DNA of 64,000 nt from Cephalotus follicularis (Eukaryota > Streptophyta > Magnoliopsida > Oxalidales > Cephalotaceae). The translations under genes were made by a program, and so were the position numbers. A model generated the notes under the pieces. The model saw only the letters and a list, made by a program, of their open reading frames with translations. It did no database searches and was not told the origin of the DNA. This document shows, piece after piece, positions 54,264 through 64,000 of the stretch. Positions within the stretch are counted from its first letter, which is position 1, and every line of letters begins with the position of its first letter. The stretch is taken from positions 305,426-369,425 of the forward strand of contig BDDD01000917.1 in the NCBI GenBank assembly GCA_001972305.1, given 5' to 3'.

Positions 54264-55499
54264 ATGAACAATTGGGGAAGGTGTGGCCATCGAGGTGGAA
54301 GGAATGCTCCTGCTCCTGCCCCTACTCCTGTTGATAATGAACCGGCTCATGGTAATGTTTTTCCAGAGTATGATCATAATGCTCCACCAGCAAGGGTTGA
54401 CCCTGAGGTTTGGAGATAGTTGTGTGCCACAATGGCACATATGCATACTTTGATGGGACGCAAGCATGCTCTAGCGGAACATAGACCAAGGAGGGAAGAC
54501 ATGTTGGGCCGTTTCCTAAAGTCGCAGCCTCCAGCATTTGTAGGACTCCCTGATCCTACCCTTGCTGAGTCTTGGCTAGCTCAATTGGAAAATATTTTTG
54601 AGGCAGTGGGATGTGATGATGAACAGAAATTGGTATTGCCAATGTATATGCTCCAAGGGGAAGCTGAGCACTGGTGGGCTATGGTAAACACAAATTGGAG
54701 GAGAAATGGTACAGTCCGCTCTTGGGATGCCTTCAAAAGAGAATTCAATGCAAGGTACTACCCTCAGGTAGAGACAGACAAAAGAGGGATTGAATTTGTT
54801 AACTTAGTACAAGGGAGTATAACAATTGCTGAGTACGAGGCGAGATTTATGCAACTAGCCCGATCTGCTCCGTACTTAGTAGAAGGCCAAGAGCGTAGAG
54901 GAAAGAAGTTCCGTAGTGGACTAAGGCTGGATTTGAGTAGGCAGTTGACTCCCTTGGGATTGACCGCCATATCGGATATCTCTTCCTGAGCTATGCAGCT
55001 TGAGGACATTGCAGTGGAGGCTGCCTGCACTCGGCCTACTCTATCTGCTTTGCAGAGTGGCAGTGACAGTGGTAGTGCCAAATCGCAGAAGACTGATAGT
55101 GGTCCTTCTCCTGGTTCTCATGGTAGTTGTCAGGATAGCAGGAACCTGTCTGGTTCTCGGACGAGAGGCAGATCAAGGAACACACACCATGGAGGTCGAT
55201 CTTCAGCACCTAGTCAGGGTACACTCTCAAGATTTTCTGGGATCGGTGATCAGAGTGCCTTGGTTCCTTGTGTGCATTGTAAGAAGACCAACCACACTTC
55301 TAGAAATTGTAGATGGTTTTTGGGCCATTGCTTGGTTTGTGGTGGTTCTGGACATATTGCTAGAGACTGTCCTCAAAATCCCAGTTGTAGAGGATTTGAT
55401 CAGACACAGCAGTCACCACCCCCACAGGGACCGACTACCAGTGTACCGTCTTCTTCCCGTGGGACTTCGCAGTCCGGAGGGAAACAGCCTATGAGTTCT
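54264..55499 (+). pseudogene. Element G3 gag
   Basis: Starts MNNWGRCGHRGGRN at 54264. Stop 54417-54419 (CAG to TAG type), then the capsid core FLKSQPPAFVGLPDPTLAES, EAEHWWAMVNTNW, FKREFNARYYPQVETDKRGI and ITIAEYEARFMQLARSAPYL. Stop 54987-54989 (TGG to TGA type). A serine-rich linker and two CCHC knuckles follow, CVHCKKTNHTSRNC and CLVCGGSGHIARDC (55270-55372). Gypsy gag of the Tekay type, related to D but clearly distinct. Confidence 0.88.
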
Positions 55500-55840
55500 G
55501 TTCCGACAGTTCAGGCTAGAGTTTTTGCTATAGAACCGAGTGCTGCAGCAGGGTCTGACGTAGTGATCGGAGGTACCAATCGACTCGTTCAGCTTCCATC
55601 ACGGGTTCTTACTGATCCGGGTTCATCCCATTCATTCATTGTATTGCATTTTGTCTCCCATGTTTGTTTGAGACCTGAGTGCCTTCCTTTCTTGTTGGAG
55701 GTATCCATAGATCTCGGTGAGTCAGCGACTACCGATCGAGTGTGTAGAGATTGTGTAATAGAGATCGATGATCATTGCTTATTAGCCAATCTTATTGTTC
55801 TTCCTATGGATAGCCTAGATGTGATTCTTGGCATGGATTG
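55500..55840 (+). pseudogene. Element G3 protease
   Basis: ARVFAIEPS, then the retropepsin VQLPSRVLTDPGSSHSFIVL with active site D-P-G-S, EVSIDLGESATTDRVCRDCV, and LIVLPMDSLDVILGMD, ending at a stop (55839) where 'GMDWL' is expected (TGG to TGA type). Same frame as the second gag part. Confidence 0.85.
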
Positions 55841-57408
55841 ATTGTTTGATAGCTTTGCTCAGGTGGATTGTTACCGGAAGGTAGTGGTTTTTAGTCCTCC
55901 AGGACGACTACCTTTTTTATTCCTTGTCACCTTAGAGCCATAGATTGTTCCGATAATTTTGGCTTTGCATGTGGACAGATTTTTGCGACAGGGATGCCAG
56001 GGGTTTCTGGAACAAGTGCTAAATACAGATAGATGGCGGCTGGAACTGGAAGATATTACAGTGGTTTGCGAGTTCGGAGATGTTTTTCCTCAGGATTTGA
56101 CTTCGTTACCGCCTGATAGAGAGATACAATTTGTAATTGACCTAATACCCGGAACTGCACCGATTTCTCGAGCACCGTACCGAATGACACTGATAGAATT
56201 GAAAGAGTTAAAGATACAGCTGCAGAATCTTCTGGACAAAGGTTTCATAAGACCTAGTGCTTGACCCTGGGGAGCACATAATCTTTTGGTAAAAAAGAAA
56301 GATGAATCACTCTGAATGTATATTGACTATCGACAACTCAATAAAGTTACAGTGAAGAATAGATACCCTCTATCTCATATTGATTAGTTGTTCGACCAGC
56401 TTAGAAGAGCAACAATGTTTTCTAAGCTCGACTTGAGATTGGGCTACCACCAGCTGAAAGTCAGACCGGAAGATATTTTGAAGACTGCTTTCAGATCGCG
56501 ATATGGTCATTATTAGTTCTAGTTATGCCTATTGGTATAACTGATGCTCCCACAGCTTTCATGGACCTGATGAACTGAGTGTTCAAATAGTATTTGGGTC
56601 AGTTTATTGTTGTTTTTTTTATAACCTCTTGGTCTGCTCCAGGACCAATGGGGAGCATGCCCAGCACCTCTATATTGTATTGCAAACATTGAGATATCAT
56701 CGATTGTTTGCCAAAGTCGACAAAGTGCGAATTTTGGCTATCAGAGGTTGCTTTTCTTGGGCATATTGTTTTTGGTGAAGGTTTATCAGTGGATCCATCG
56801 AAGGTTGAAGCCGTGAAAGAGTGGAACAACTGACGAATGCTTCTGAGATCCATAGCTTCCTGGGTTTAGCAGGGAATTATTGTCGGTTTGTTGAGGGATT
56901 TTCCCGAATTGCTGCACCATTGACTAGATTGACACAGAAGATTGTTGCTTTTGTATGGGATAGTGATTGCGAAAGAAATTTTCAAGAGTTAAAGGATAGA
57001 TTGGTTTCTGCTCCTGTCCTAACCTTGCCAGACAGGAACGAAGACTTTGTGGTGTATACCGATTCTTCCAGGAAAGGTCTTGGTTGCGTCCTTATGCAAT
57101 ATGGCAAAGTAATAGCATATGCATCGAGAAAGATCAAACCACATTAAGAAAACTACCCAATGCACAACTTGGAGTTGGCGGCCATTGTCTATGCTATTGG
57201 GAAATGGCGCCACTACATTTGTGGGACCAAGTTTACAGTCTTCACGGATCACAAGAGTTTGAGATATCTATTTTCACAGAAGGAATTGAACATGAAGCAA
57301 AGAAGGTGGTTTGAACTTCTTAATGATTATGATTGGAACATTGAATATCATCCAGGAAAGGCGAAGGTCATCGCAAAGGCCTTGAGTCGCAAGCTGTCTT
57401 GTACGATG
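55841..57408 (+). pseudogene. Element G3 reverse transcriptase / RNase H
   Basis: FGDVFPQDLTSLPPDREIQF begins the RT linker. [40 protein letters not shown] and [10 protein letters not shown] follow, with stops; the active-site YxDD region (about 56600-56640) is destroyed by frameshifts. FLGLAGNYCRFVEGFSRIAA and LTRLTQKIVAFVWDSDCERN follow. RNase H: VYTDSSRKGLGCVLMQ, NYPMHNLELAAIVYAIGKWR, FTDHKSLRYLFSQKELNMKQ and WNIEYHPGKAKVIAKALSRK. In the last, ALSRK is kept but VADALSRK has become IAKALSRK. Many stops, several TGG to TAG/TGA. Confidence 0.88.
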
Positions 57409-58765
57409 CTTTCTCAAATGCATGTGCAGCCCTTGTTGATTGACCAGATCAGAGATGCTTAGATAGTGGACATGGAACAACAGAAAGTGGCAACTGCTAT
57501 TGATGGGAGCTTGAAATCCAATTTCTCTCTATCTTCAGATGGATTATTGAGATACAGGAATAGGATTTGCATTCCAACCAATAGTGAGTTGAAGGAGGAG
57601 CTTCTTTCTCAAGCTGTCTTTGTATCGAGGTGCCTCACTTGTTATCAAGTCAAGGCAGAATACCAGAGACCGGCAGGTTCGCTTCAGCCTCTACTCATTC
57701 CAGAGTGGAAATCAGAGCATTTTTTCATGCATTTTAAGTCCGGCCTACCTATGACACACGACAGACATGATGCTATATGGGTTGTGGTCAATCGGCTTAC
57801 GAAGTCGGCCCATTTTCTACCATTTTGGATGACTTATTCCGGGAAAAGTTATCGAGATTGTTCATAAGAGAGATTGTTAAAGTACATGGAACTCCTATTA
57901 GCATTGTTTCGGATCGAGACTCTCACTTCACTTTCGGTTTTTGGAGGAAGTTATAGGCAGCTATGGGTACAGAATTGAGTTTCAACACTGCTTTTCATCC
58001 CCAGTCAGACGGTTTGTCTGAAAGGACCATTCAGACATGGAAGGACATGCTTCAAGCATGCGTTCTTGACTTGAAGGTAATTGGGATGACTACCTGCATT
58101 TGATTGAGTTCTCATTTGACAATAGTTTTCATGAGAGCATACAGATGGCTCCTTATGAGGCCCTATATGGTAGGAATTGCCGATCGGTAGTTTGTTGGGA
58201 TCAGGTCGGTGAGAGGAGCATTTTGGGACCAGAAATAGTACATATTACCTCAGAGAAAGTGAGATTGATTAAAGACCGATTGATTGTAGCACATAACAGA
58301 TAGAAAAGCTATGCTGATGTTCATCACAAAGGCTTGGAGTTTAGTGTTGGTGACCATGTTTTGCTCAGAGCATCACCTATTAAAGGAGTCATGAGATTTG
58401 GGAGGAAAGGGGAGTTTTCTCCCCATTATATTGGACCTTTCGTGGTATTGGATTGTATTGGCCGACTTGCTTATAGGCTTGGCTTGCCTCCAGCATTGTC
58501 AAGGGTTCATGGGGTGTTCCATGTTTCTCAATTGAGGAAATATGTTAGAGACCCTTCACATATCATCGAGTACAGTAAGATTCAGCTAGAACCGGACTTA
58601 TCTTTTATTGAGACTCCTATAGAGATTATTGATAGACATATAAAAGTATTGAGGAACAAGACCATTCCTTTGGTTAGTGTCCCATGGCAGTATCATGGTT
58701 CAATGGAGTGCACCTGGGAGTGCGAGGACGATATGAGAGAGAAATATCCCTTTATATTTGATTGA
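57409..58765 (+). pseudogene. Element G3 integrase with zinc finger deleted
   Basis: LKSNFSLSSDGLLRYRNRIC and LKEELLSQA lead into VFVSRCLTCYQVKAEYQRPA at 57617: the HHCC histidine half is deleted between them. Core: [20 protein letters not shown] (first D changed to N), frameshift, [19 protein letters not shown] (second D kept), FHPQSDGLSERTIQTWKDML (E kept), second frameshift near 58078, MAPYEALYGRNCRSVVCWDQ. C-terminal: HYIGPFVVLDCIGRLAYRLG, chromodomain-like IDRHIKVLRNKTIPLVSVPW to MECTWECEDDMREKYPFIF. Catalytically dead. Confidence 0.88.
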
Positions 58766-58803
58766 TTGATCGATTGACAGATGAATCTGGGGACAAGATT
58801 CTT

Positions 58804-58818
58804 TTAAGGAGGGGAGAA
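58804..58818 (+). promoter_or_regulatory. Element G3 polypurine tract
   Basis: ttaaggaggggagaa directly before the 3' LTR. Confidence 0.85.
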
Positions 58819-61154
58819 TGTAACAACCCGAATTCCCTTTTGTGTTGTTTAGCACTGTTCATGCATGTATTGTACCGTATTGGACTGTATTGGATTGTAC
58901 TGGACTATATTAGACATTAAGAGTTGATTGAATTGAGGTATTCTTATACCTATTGCTTATTGTATTGATCATATGCATGTATAGTCGGGGTATTTTGGGC
59001 TGAGTTTCGAAGATTTGGCTGGATTGACAATATAAGTCAACCATGTTGCCATTTTCCCTCATTCTCCTCATTTCTCCATTCTTCTCCTTCTCTCTCTATC
59101 CTTCTCCTTCTCTCCATGGCTGAGCAGCCTTCTCTTCTTCCCAGCAGCTCCGGATTGGATAATCCATCAACAAATAACAATTGCAAGTTTCGGCTTTTCT
59201 GCTTGAACAAGATAGCAGTTACGTTTTCAAGTGCTTCCAGTTGCTGATTGATTGATTGGTAGATCAACTGTTGAAGCTCCGTTTCTAGGTAAGATTTCTT
59301 TACTTGAATTGCCTACTGCTCGATTGATTGATTGATTGAATTGAATGATTGAATGATTGTATTATATAGAATTGTGGAATAAGGGTTTAATTGAATTCTT
59401 GATCTAACTAATCTGGGAAGATTTAAATTGTAAATTGAAGGTTGTAACAAGTTTTACTAACCTTAAAGGAGTGATTTTAACCCTCTGTTTTCAAAGAATG
59501 ATTTTTTATTGAATATTGACCTGAGATCGGTTGTATTTTCTGCACAAAATCGACCCTGCCCAGCAAAGACATCGATTCCCAACCCATGGACTTCGATGTC
59601 TTTTGCTTTAAAATGCAGCATATTTAAATCCCCAACAAAGACATCCACATCTTTGATGGGCATTGACATCTTTGCCTTGGAATTTCTTCTCCCCGGAGAA
59701 GCCGTCAATGCTAAAAATCGATGCGCATTCCCAGGTTAATTTTAACGAATCGCGTCGATGTCTTTTGCTAAAGACATGGATGCCTATCGCCAAGGTCAAA
59801 AGTGAACAGATATGGATGTCGATGTCTTTCTGAAAGATGTCGATGTCCGTATGTCTTTTAAAGGACGCCCAGTTAAGCGTCTACGTCTTTGGCCAAGGAC
59901 ATCAATGCGATATCGACTAAATGAGATTTTAAATATCCTAAAGCTAGTTTTCAAATTCATTTTACACTGCCGCTTGACCTAAGCCTCACTTAAGGTATTC
60001 AAGGGTTTGAAAAAAGTTTTTAATAGTTTTAATGATTGTATTGACATATTGATTGATCGATTGATTGCTTGAGCCATAAGTGTCGTGAATCTAAGTTGAG
60101 AACGTTGGATGCACATTCACGTTTCTCCATTAGATATTACCACTTATTGGCATTGTACTGGCAGATTGATTGCATTGTATGAATTATATGGAGTGACCTT
60201 ATGATTCGCATCGGCGTTTTAGGTTGTCGACTCTGTCCACCTACCTCGTTGATCATTTCATTTATTGTATTGACTTCCTGATGAGCATTATTGATTGATT
60301 GACGATTGATGTTCCCTGAGGGTCACAGCCCCCCGACGGTTGAAGCTCCCCGACGATAGAAGCTCATTGTAATTGTATGGACCCAGCCGTAGGCTTGAAG
60401 ATTTATGAGTCGCTGGCATAATCAGTCTTGGACGAGTCGATAGATCTCCCACCCTTTTTGAAGGACAACCTTCAGTGGGATTGATCACTGTTATTGATTG
60501 ACATTGTATTGACCGAGGTCACATGCTCTATAGGATATGATTGATTTATTGGGTGTTTTGTACACCACCACCGAGTGTCTGCCAATGATTGATTGATATA
60601 GATCCTATCCATATGCACTGTTATGGGCCAGTGTCATATGGATAGTTAGATCGCCAATTGTATGCATGCATTTGCCATATCATGCATTGATATCGTACAC
60701 AACACATTGATATTGTATAGACTGTCATGGATATTGCACAATGTACATGCATTCATGTTGCATTGGGGTTTTTCTTAGCCTTGTGGATAACCCCATCCAA
60801 CAAGGTGGGGTTGTGCTTGCATTCTTGTGAGACACAGGTAGGGCAACAAGTAGCAAGAGATAGAAGAATTGAAGATTCCTAGTGATCGTATGATCATCAC
60901 TACTTGACAAAGCTGGTATTGAAATATTGTATTGAAGACATTGATAAATGTATTGTATTGAAAATGACTACCATCGTATTGTAAAGAGTATTGTATCGTA
61001 TAGTAAAGAGGATTGTACTATATCTTCAGCATATCGAGATGTATTGTAAAGTTTTTAGTTTTCCGTATTTTTATATAGCTAGTCCCGACCATTGTATTGC
61101 ATATTGGATTGAGAGTAATGCCACGTGTCCGTCCTCCGGGCTCGGGGTGTTACA
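58819..61154 (+). mobile_element. Element G3 3' LTR
   Basis: 2336 bp, TGTAACAACCCGAA to GGGGTGTTACA, uninterrupted. It contains a GTCGAC-type array at 59560-59910 (many motifs decayed to ATCGAT, GTCGAT or CTTCGAT), and the 59951-60807 segment that is missing from the 5' LTR. Bases after the LTR (ACGAG) do not match those before the 5' LTR (TTGTG, 49371-49375), so no target duplication is seen. Confidence 0.85.
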
Positions 61155-61460
61155 ACGAGTGTCATCCATTATGGGGTCAACACCATGCGTCTCATCCAAT
61201 CTTAGGCGTCAACGCCAACAATAAGATGAAACAGGTGCATAGTCTCATTTGTCTTCGCGTCAACGCATAAAACATCATAGCGTCAACGCGTAAGCGACTG
61301 GTTTTATAAGCATCAACGCATGCTCTCCATGGCGTTAGCGTCTAGTGGCTCAATCCAGTTATGGCATAGACGCATGCTCTTTGTGGCGTCAACGTTTAAG
61401 CTACTGGTTTTATCAATGTCAGCGCATGCTCTTCATGGCGTTAACGCCCAGCAATGCAAG
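61155..61460. repeat. GGCGTCAACGCC palindrome array in C4 LTR
   Basis: About ten motifs: GGCGTCAACGCC at 61205-61216, GCGTCAACGC near 61258 and 61279, GCATCAACGC near 61309, GGCGTTAGCGTC near 61331, GGCGTCAACGTT near 61385 and GGCGTTAACGCC, a perfect palindrome, at 61437-61448. 'catgctctccatggcgt' text lies between several copies, so part of the array arose by duplication of a ~60-bp unit. Confidence 0.8.
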
Positions 61461-62164
61461 ATGAGACAATCTCTTCTATTTTCAAAACCCTTCGCATGGA
61501 ATATTTCATCCTGGCATTGCATGGACCTGGATCCATAAAATGAAACACTCACTAGCAAAGCAACATCTTCCGTGATATTGTCCTTTCAATAAATGATATG
61601 TTTCCCACAACATATCAACCTATTCAAAGTCAGGCAGGACCCGAAGCTTGTCGTTCTCCGGTATGATGATAAATTCCCAGTACGCCATGATATTTGGTAC
61701 GACCATTCTGATAGTCAGCGACTATCAAAACAGCCCCGGTATGAGCGCCTGTCACCCCCCGGATCAATGTATTACCACGTCTATCAATCATGGTCCGAAT
61801 AGCCAGTCGCTTTATCCAATCATCGGCATATGTGTCATGTTTCCCTCGTCATACTTGACTCCGATCACAGCGTAGGGTTTGGATGAATGTCACCCCTAGT
61901 ATTGCTACGACAGTTATGAATCTATGATTGCATTGAGATTATCGGTAGACCTCCTACGGGAACCTCTCGTTCCTAGTCCACCTATACCTGATCAAGACTT
62001 TTAAGTCTGCAACGTACATAGATATATATAGCCGGTCACCCTCAGCCCGGGTGTGATGATCCTGAATTTCGCACTAGCCCATACATCTCAATGCAGCTCC
62101 CAGAAAACCCAAAGAGCCCTTTTGCCAGTACGTGGCTAGTGTTGGGGAAGGTGGAAATCAAAGT
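61155..62164 (-). mobile_element. C-family copia LTR (C4), left part
   Basis: Minus-orientation LTR. 61860-62060 aligns with 780-960 of the C2 LTR ('gagattatcgg', 'acctgatca', 'gtcaccctc', 'gtgatgat'), and the block as a whole with the inverted LTR at 46789-48000. The left end is cut by G3 at 61154. At 62164 the solo LTR F interrupts it. Confidence 0.65.
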
Positions 62165-63377
62165 TGTTTAGCATAAAAATGTGTTGTTTTTAATGCATTA
62201 TTTGTGATATTTTTATGCTTGGAATAGACTAATTTGGTTGTGTTTTAATGATTTTCAGGTACAAGTTCTAAATGACCAAAGTGCAAAAATACTACCCAAA
62301 AGTGTGCAAAATTGGAGATGAAAGTGTAAAGGTTGAAGAAATGTCAAATTCTGTAGAAAACAGGACAAAAAAGTCGACTCCTTTCAAATAGAAGTCGATG
62401 TCTTTTCTGGGTTGGAGATGAAGTCGACGTCTTTAAAGAAAAAGTCGACGCCTTTTCTGGAAAATGCAGCAATCTTCAAACGAGCTATGAAAAAGACATC
62501 GACGCCTTTCATCAATTGCATCAACGTCTTTTGTTCAATTTGACCTGTAACTTTTGCACCAAATGAAGTCGACGTCTTTCAAGAAGAAGTCGACGTCTTT
62601 CACTCGCATCTCAGCAATGTCGCGATTTTTACACAAAGAAGTCGACTCCTTTCCTAAAGAAGTCGACGACTTCCTCTGCAGCAGAAATAGAAAGTTTAGA
62701 TTTTTGCCATATTTTGTAACTAGGATTACTTTTATTCCGTTTTTGATCAACTTAGTAGTATATAAGCAATGTATGGCCGGCCAAAAACAGTAGAGAGGGT
62801 GGTAGAAACCCTAATTTTCCTTCTCTCATTAGTTTAGTTTTCATTATGCTTAGTAGCTAGTTTTTCAAGGTTTTGGGTTAGAACAAAGCCTAAATTGTTA
62901 TTGTTTCAATTCCATCAATAAAAAACCCTTGAATATTTTATTTGTTCTTCAATATTTCTGCCTTCGCACGCCACACTCCGTATCGACCTAGCTGCGTTGA
63001 TTACCAAGGTATGATCATTCAACTACATGGAATTGTTCAATACAATCTACGGTGAGTTTCTATACCCTAAACCGCTTTTTAATTATATATTTTCTTTTGT
63101 TTTATTTATTGTTTTAATTAGTTTTAATTCGCACGTGTTATTTTCTATTATTTTATTTTAGTCCGTTATTTTATTTTATTTATTTATTTCCTGTTTTCAA
63201 TTATTGTATTATGTTGGCATAATTAGGAGTAGTTTTTAATAGTTTATCTCAAATTTGGTATACTTCGCTTAGGTTGGATAAATTACAACTAGTTTACGTT
63301 TCCCTGCGTTCGACCCGTTACTGCATGATCCATGCACTTGCGGCTATAAATATTAAAACATTCTTTTTACGTGAACA
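62165..63377 (+). mobile_element. F: Athila-like solo LTR
   Basis: 1213 bp, TGTTTAGCATAAAAATG to GTGAACA, same family as the E LTRs. Perfect 5-bp target duplication AAAGT at 62160-62164 and 63378-63382. No internal sequence remains. It keeps the GTCGAC array (62370-62670) but has only part of one tandem unit. TATATAAG near 62759 and AATAAA near 62918 correspond to the E LTR signals. Confidence 0.92.
62370..62670. repeat. AAGTCGACGTCTTT array in solo LTR F
   Basis: About eleven motifs: AAGTCGACTCCTTT (62371), GAAGTCGATGTCTTTT, GAAGTCGACGTCTTT, AAAGTCGACGCC, AAAGACATCGACGCCTTT (62492), GCATCAACGTCTTTT, GAAGTCGACGTCTTTC (62567), AAGTCGACGTCTTTC (62587), GAAGTCGACTCCTTT and AAGTCGACGACTTCC. Same block as in the E 3' LTR, with a different mix of variants. 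Confidence 0.85.
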
Positions 63378-63972
63378 AAAGTCAAGCAGTTACCACACAA
63401 TGCCTGCTAGCCGCTGAGGTCAAAGGACACAACGCAGGCTATAGACCTACTAGTCACCATAGACTATACACTACTGAGACCGTAGGAATCCTATTGATAT
63501 TGGGTATTGACAATCCAAATAGGTGTCCTATTGGTGGGTCTGTTCAGTGTCACGCTCTCTAGCATACACCTCGCATTTAGCTTTAGGGATAAACCCAAAT
63601 GGCTACGAGATAACCATCCTCCACTACTAACCCGGGAGCAAGTTTAACGTGATAAGTCTTCACGGTTCATCAATGGCCCAAAGAAAGTGAACCTATGACT
63701 TGGAACATTTATCACAGGGAATAAAGATCTATTTCTGATAGCCCTCTCGACGTGAGATCAAACCCCTTTGTGAGACAGGGCGTTGTATGACATACAGTAA
63801 ATTACAAATAATTATTTTGTTCCTTTTGGTAGGTTGGGATGAGCCACGTAGCCTTGACAATAAATAAATATGCACATGAAATATGAATGGAATTCAGAAT
63901 TCTATAAATCAAGAGTGTATATATATACAAACGAGCCATATCGTGGCATACAGGGACACCCCTAACCTAACA
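63378..63972 (-). mobile_element. C-family copia LTR (C4), right part
   Basis: Continues the minus-strand LTR after F, from the target duplication to the LTR start at 63972 (plus-strand ctaaca, minus TGTTAGGTTAGGGG). It aligns with 1100-1621 of C2 over most of its length. Confidence 0.7.
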
Positions 63973-64000
63973 ATCTCCCACTTGGCCCTATGGCCACGAC
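63973..64000 (-). mobile_element. C4 copia polypurine tract and start of internal region
   Basis: Plus-strand atctcccacttggccc, whose reverse complement is the purine-rich tract gggccaagtgggagat, as at 1622-1637 and 13191-13206. The rest of this copia lies to the right of the window. Confidence 0.65.

Overview
The window is a repeat-dense, gene-poor stretch of a plant (angiosperm) nuclear genome. I see no host gene, tRNA, rRNA or CRISPR locus. Almost every base belongs to nested, decayed LTR retrotransposons of plant-specific lineages: SIRE/Maximus-like and a second Ty1/copia family on the minus strand, and Athila-like and Tekay-like Ty3/gypsy elements on the plus strand. The species cannot be named from this sequence.

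Layout. (1) 1-15809: two direct copies of a 4.2-kb block (1-4259 and 11571-15809) flank the body of a minus-strand SIRE-like copia (4260-11349). Each block holds a piece of SIRE LTR, the 3' LTR and 3' end of a second copia ('C family'), and the first 2.3 kb of a gypsy LTR ('G1'). (2) 13492-22737: gypsy G1, with LTRs of 2840 and 2785 bp, sits in the RNase H region of the C-family copia. Its pol is largely replaced by tandem-repetitive sequence and a 441-bp solo LTR. (3) 22738-28771: the rest of that C-family copia (RT, integrase, gag, leader, PBS, LTR edge). (4) 28772-46788: Athila-like element E (gag, protease, RT/RNase H, damaged integrase). Its 3' LTR is split by Tekay-like gypsy D (35628-46078), whose gag is split by a reverse-oriented solo LTR, S1 (38550-40515). 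(5) 46789-49375: a plus-strand C-family LTR. (6) 49376-61154: Tekay-like gypsy G3, whose 5' LTR is interrupted by a rearranged internally deleted Athila relative, H. (7) 61155-64000: a minus-strand C-family LTR holding a 1213-bp Athila solo LTR, F.

No element is intact. Coding regions are cut by stop codons, many explained by one C-to-T or G-to-A change, and by deletions of RT, integrase-core or zinc-finger segments. Transposition from any one copy would need proteins supplied from elsewhere.

The most interesting signal is non-coding. The LTRs of nearly all families, copia and gypsy alike, carry clusters of short palindromes built on a GTCGAC core, with arms that differ by family: AAGC/GCTT in SIRE, CA/TG in D and variants in G1, AAAGAC/GTCTTT in E, F, G3 and S1, and a GTCAAC/GTTAAC version in the C family. 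An 18-mer, AAAGACGTCGATGTCTTT, is identical on one strand or the other in three unrelated LTRs (E, S1, G3). In E, one LTR keeps the whole array and the other has lost it cleanly.
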